Origin: JANXAZ01 sp037446605
Lineage (GTDB): Bacteria > Pseudomonadota > Alphaproteobacteria > Geminicoccales > Geminicoccaceae
Direction: 5' to 3'
DNA: 15,964 nucleotides
Assembly (NCBI GenBank): GCA_037446605.1
Contig: JBBIIE010000072.1
Coordinates: 1-15,964, forward strand
The notes below the pieces were generated by a model. That model saw nothing but the letters and a program-made list of their open reading frames with translations, searched no databases and was not told where the DNA came from. The position numbers and the translations under genes were made by a program. Below are positions 14,001 through 15,964 of this stretch, in pieces; position 1 is the first letter of the stretch; each line of letters begins with the position of its first letter.

Positions 14001-14117
14001 GCGAGGCCCGCTCCGCAGGATCGGCGATGCGCGGCATTCTACCAGAAGATCAGCGGACCTGAAGATGCTCGCGGTCGGCGAGCGGGGTCGGCCTCGCGTG
14101 AGCGTCTCGGGAGGGCC
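13981..14117. repeat. Long inverted repeat in the dehydrogenase/glycosyltransferase divergent region
   Basis: Bases 13981-14008 and 14090-14117 are reverse complements at 26 of 28 positions, with a perfect 21-bp core (13988-14008 and 14090-14110). The 81-base spacer contains a TAGAAT hexamer on the minus strand (14036-14041) that could be the -10 of the dehydrogenase gene. The left arm overlaps the first codons if GTG 14000 is the start. I saw no flanking direct duplication, so evidence for a small transposable element is lacking. Confidence 0.85.
14036..14041 (-). promoter_or_regulatory. Candidate -10 box for the dehydrogenase-polymerase operon
   Basis: The minus strand reads TAGAAT, five of six matches to a sigma-70 -10 box. 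The best -35, TTCAGG at 14058-14063 with 16-base spacing, is poor. It lies between the arms of the inverted repeat. Confidence 0.3.
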
Positions 14118-14196
14118 GGACGCGGCGACCGGGCGAGACAGGGCCGGTGCGGCCGGGTAAACGCGTGGCGCAAGCGTTGCCGAGCGAGCTCGCGCC

Positions 14197-15897
14197 ATGC
14201 GTCAGATCGGGATCGCGCCGAGCGGGGCCGTGGGGGATCCGGGACGGGAGGGGGTGGGCCACCTCCCCGGATGGCCGGCCGTGGTCGGGCTGTTCCTCGG
14301 GAGCCTCGTGCTCTACTGCGTCAACCTCGGCCAGCCGGTCGAGAACCCGGACGAGTTCTACCACATCCTGGCGGCGCGCGGCCTGCTCGAGACCGGCGAG
14401 CCGCGCATCGCCGACGGCCTCTACTGGCGCGGCTACCTGTTCACGCGCCTCGTGGCGGCGTCCTTCCGGCTCCTGGGCGACGGCCTCGTGGCCGCCCGGC
14501 TGCCCTCGGTGATCGCCACCTCGACCCTGGTCGTCGTCCTGTTCCTGTGGGTTCGGCGCGAGGCCGGAGCGGGCCCCGCCTGGCTGGCGGCCGGTCTCTA
14601 CGCGGTCTCGCCCTTCGCGGTCGAGATCGCCCAGTTCTGCCGGTTCTACGCGCTCCAGGCCCTGGCCGTGGTCGGGACGGCCCGGCTCGTCCTCGAGCTC
14701 GTGGCGCGGCCGGCGCATCCCCGGGTCCAGGCGATCCGGCTGGTCGCTGCCGGCGGGCTCGCGGCGGTCGCCGTCAGCCTGCAGCCGACCTCCTTGATGG
14801 GGCTCGCGGGCCTCGCCGCCTGGGCGGTGCCGGCACTCGCCCTGCGCCTGCTCGGCCGGACCGATCCGTCCCGGCGGGTCCGGCTCGGCCTGCTCGCGGC
14901 CGGCGCGCTCCTGGCGGCCACGGCACTCGCCGTCGCCCTGGCGAGCGGCCGGCTGGCCGACCTTTGGACGCTCTACCGCGAGGTGCCGCTGTTCAACGTT
15001 CCGCTCCGGGAGCAGTTCTGGTTCTACTACCTCTGGTATCTCCTGCTCTACCCGGCCCTCTGGGCCCCGGTCGGCCTGCTCGCCATGGTGGCGATCGCCC
15101 GTGCGCCCGGCCTCGGCAGCCTCGCCACGGTCACCTTCGCCACGTCCTTCCTGCTCGGCTCCTTCGCCGGCTCGAAGGCGCTGCGCTACATCGCCTTCGC
15201 CCAGCCCTTCCTGTTCGTGCTCTGGGGGCTCGCCCTGGCGACGCTCCTGCCGGCGCTGGTCGGCTGGGCGGGCCGGCTCGCCCGCGAGCTCGAGCAGCTG
15301 CTCACCGGGTTCGGCAACCGTGCCCGGCTCGCCGCTCGGGCGGCGATCGCCGCCGCGCTCGCCGCGCTCCTGCTCACCAACCCGTTCTGGCTGAGGACCG
15401 CGAGCCTGCTCGCCGACCTGCCGCTCGGCCCGGAGATCCCCGATTCCGACTGGGAGCGGGCCGCCCCGGTCCTCCGTCCGCTGCTCGCCGAGGCGGCCGT
15501 GCTCGTCAACACCGAGGAGCTCGGCCCGCTCTACTATTTCGGCCGGCACGACATCCTCTACAGCCCGTCCAAGCTCGCCGAGCTGCCGCCCGCCACCCGC
15601 GCCGACCTCGGCCGCGACCCGCGGACCGGCCGGGCGGTGATCGGCACCCTGGAGGCGCTCGAGCGGGTGATCCGCTGCTACCCGAGCGGGCTGTTCCTGG
15701 CGCCGGCGCTGCACTGGCGCCGCCCCTACCTGGCCGATCCCGAGGCCGCCGACCTGCTCGAGCGGCTGGCCGAGCCGGTGGAGCTGCCGGCCGGCAGCCA
15801 TGTCCACGCCTATCGCTGGCGGCACGCGCCGCCGGATCCCGGCGCCGGCGAGGTCTGCCGGGGTCTGCCGGGCCTCGCCGGGTCGGCGCAGCGCTAG
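14197..15897 (+). CDS. GT39/PMT-2-type membrane glycosyltransferase
   Basis: This 566-residue protein resembles dolichyl-phosphate-mannose-type and ArnT-type glycosyltransferases, which move a sugar from a polyprenyl-phosphate donor on the periplasmic side of the inner membrane. After a first helix (VVGLFLGSLVLYCVNLG, about 29-45) the first periplasmic loop holds ENPDEFYH (49-56), where D52/E53 is the expected catalytic acidic pair, and later comes QFCRFYALQAL with the R-F-Y typical of the family (149-151). Around ten more helices follow up to about residue 405, and the last 160 residues are a soluble, probably periplasmic domain. The ATG at 14197 has a poor ribosome site. It is transcribed divergently from the dehydrogenase operon and probably belongs to the same exopolysaccharide pathway; donor and acceptor are unknown. 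Confidence 0.85.
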   Translation: MRQIGIAPSGAVGDPGREGVGHLPGWPAVVGLFLGSLVLYCVNLGQPVENPDEFYHILAARGLLETGEPRIADGLYWRGYLFTRLVAASFRLLGDGLVAARLPSVIATSTLVVVLFLWVRREAGAGPAWLAAGLYAVSPFAVEIAQFCRFYALQALAVVGTARLVLELVARPAHPRVQAIRLVAAGGLAAVAVSLQPTSLMGLAGLAAWAVPALALRLLGRTDPSRRVRLGLLAAGALLAATALAVALASGRLADLWTLYREVPLFNVPLREQFWFYYLWYLLLYPALWAPVGLLAMVAIARAPGLGSLATVTFATSFLLGSFAGSKALRYIAFAQPFLFVLWGLALATLLPALVGWAGRLARELEQLLTGFGNRARLAARAAIAAALAALLLTNPFWLRTASLLADLPLGPEIPDSDWERAAPVLRPLLAEAAVLVNTEELGPLYYFGRHDILYSPSKLAELPPATRADLGRDPRTGRAVIGTLEALERVIRCYPSGLFLAPALHWRRPYLADPEAADLLERLAEPVELPAGSHVHAYRWRHAPPDPGAGEVCRGLPGLAGSAQR

Positions 15898-15902
15898 CGG
15901 CA

Positions 15903-15932
15903 GGCCGGGCCGCGGGGTCCCGCGGCCCGGCC
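15903..15932. terminator. Strong GC hairpin after the glycosyltransferase gene
   Basis: Bases 15903-15916 and 15919-15932 are perfect reverse complements, giving a 14-bp GC stem (realistically 13 bp with a 4-base loop). It starts 5 bases after the stop codon. No T-run follows, as is common in very GC-rich genomes. Because another gene probably converges from the right, it may stop transcription both ways. Confidence 0.7.
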
Positions 15933-15946
15933 GTCGCGCCGATCGC

Positions 15947-15964
15947 TCAGGGCTTGTACAGCTG
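15947..15964 (-). CDS. Possible C-terminal end of a convergent gene
   Basis: Read on the minus strand, the last bases of the window give QLYKP followed by TGA (15947-15949). The position just beyond a hairpin, which would suit convergent genes, is the only support. Five codons do not allow any identification. Confidence 0.3.
   Translation of the reverse strand, partial: QLYKP

Noticed and set aside
13981..14117. Small transposable element (MITE)
   Set aside because: Terminal-like repeats are present but no target duplication is visible and one arm reaches into the dehydrogenase start, so I report it only as an inverted repeat of unknown role.
14001..14198. Extension of the AlgD-like dehydrogenase to 14198
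   Set aside because: The added 66 residues lie in the inverted-repeat region and have no similarity to the family, which starts at the NAD-binding strand.
14050..15825. Minus-strand open frame opposite the GT39-type gene
   Set aside because: Shadow frame; the membrane helices and ENPDEFYH motif support the plus strand.

Overview
The window looks like part of an extrachromosomal replicon (plasmid or chromid) of a very GC-rich purple phototrophic bacterium, most likely an alphaproteobacterium. Gene content points this way: bacteriochlorophyll genes of the bch2-bchP type, a PpsR repressor, a bacteriophytochrome and a RepA-type initiator of a family common on alphaproteobacterial plasmids. I cannot name the genus from the sequence alone.

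Region 1 (1-6557) is one edge of a photosynthesis gene cluster. On the plus strand it reads: 3' end of a PucC/LhaA/Bch2-family carrier, bchP (geranylgeranyl reductase), tspO, a small membrane ORF, then after a short regulatory gap with a perfect TGT-N12-ACA PpsR-type site, ppsR and bphP. The genes from the carrier to tspO, and ppsR-bphP, overlap at start/stop codons. A heme oxygenase gene, on the minus strand, meets bphP tail to tail. Heme oxygenase makes biliverdin, BphP binds it, and BphP probably relieves repression by PpsR, so the three form a light-sensing switch. BphP ends in a kinase-like helix region that has lost the phospho-histidine, so signalling by protein-protein contact with PpsR is likely.

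Region 2 (6576-8067) is a plasmid replication module: repA on the minus strand, an AT-rich patch with a likely repA promoter, one inverted 17-bp iteron at that promoter and nine direct iterons upstream. The heme oxygenase gene lies 18 bp downstream of repA on the same strand and may be co-transcribed with it.

Region 3 (8068-15964) is an exopolysaccharide cluster: a Wzc/ExoP-type tyrosine autokinase and chain-length regulator, an FkbM-family methyltransferase, a Wzy/WaaL-type polymerase or ligase, an AlgD-like nucleotide-sugar dehydrogenase, and a GT39-type membrane glycosyltransferase. The dehydrogenase and polymerase form a minus-strand pair convergent with the kinase/methyltransferase pair, with a hairpin between them. 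A near-perfect 28-bp inverted repeat sits in the divergent gap between the dehydrogenase and the glycosyltransferase. A strong hairpin follows the last gene, and a further minus-strand gene probably begins to enter at the right edge.
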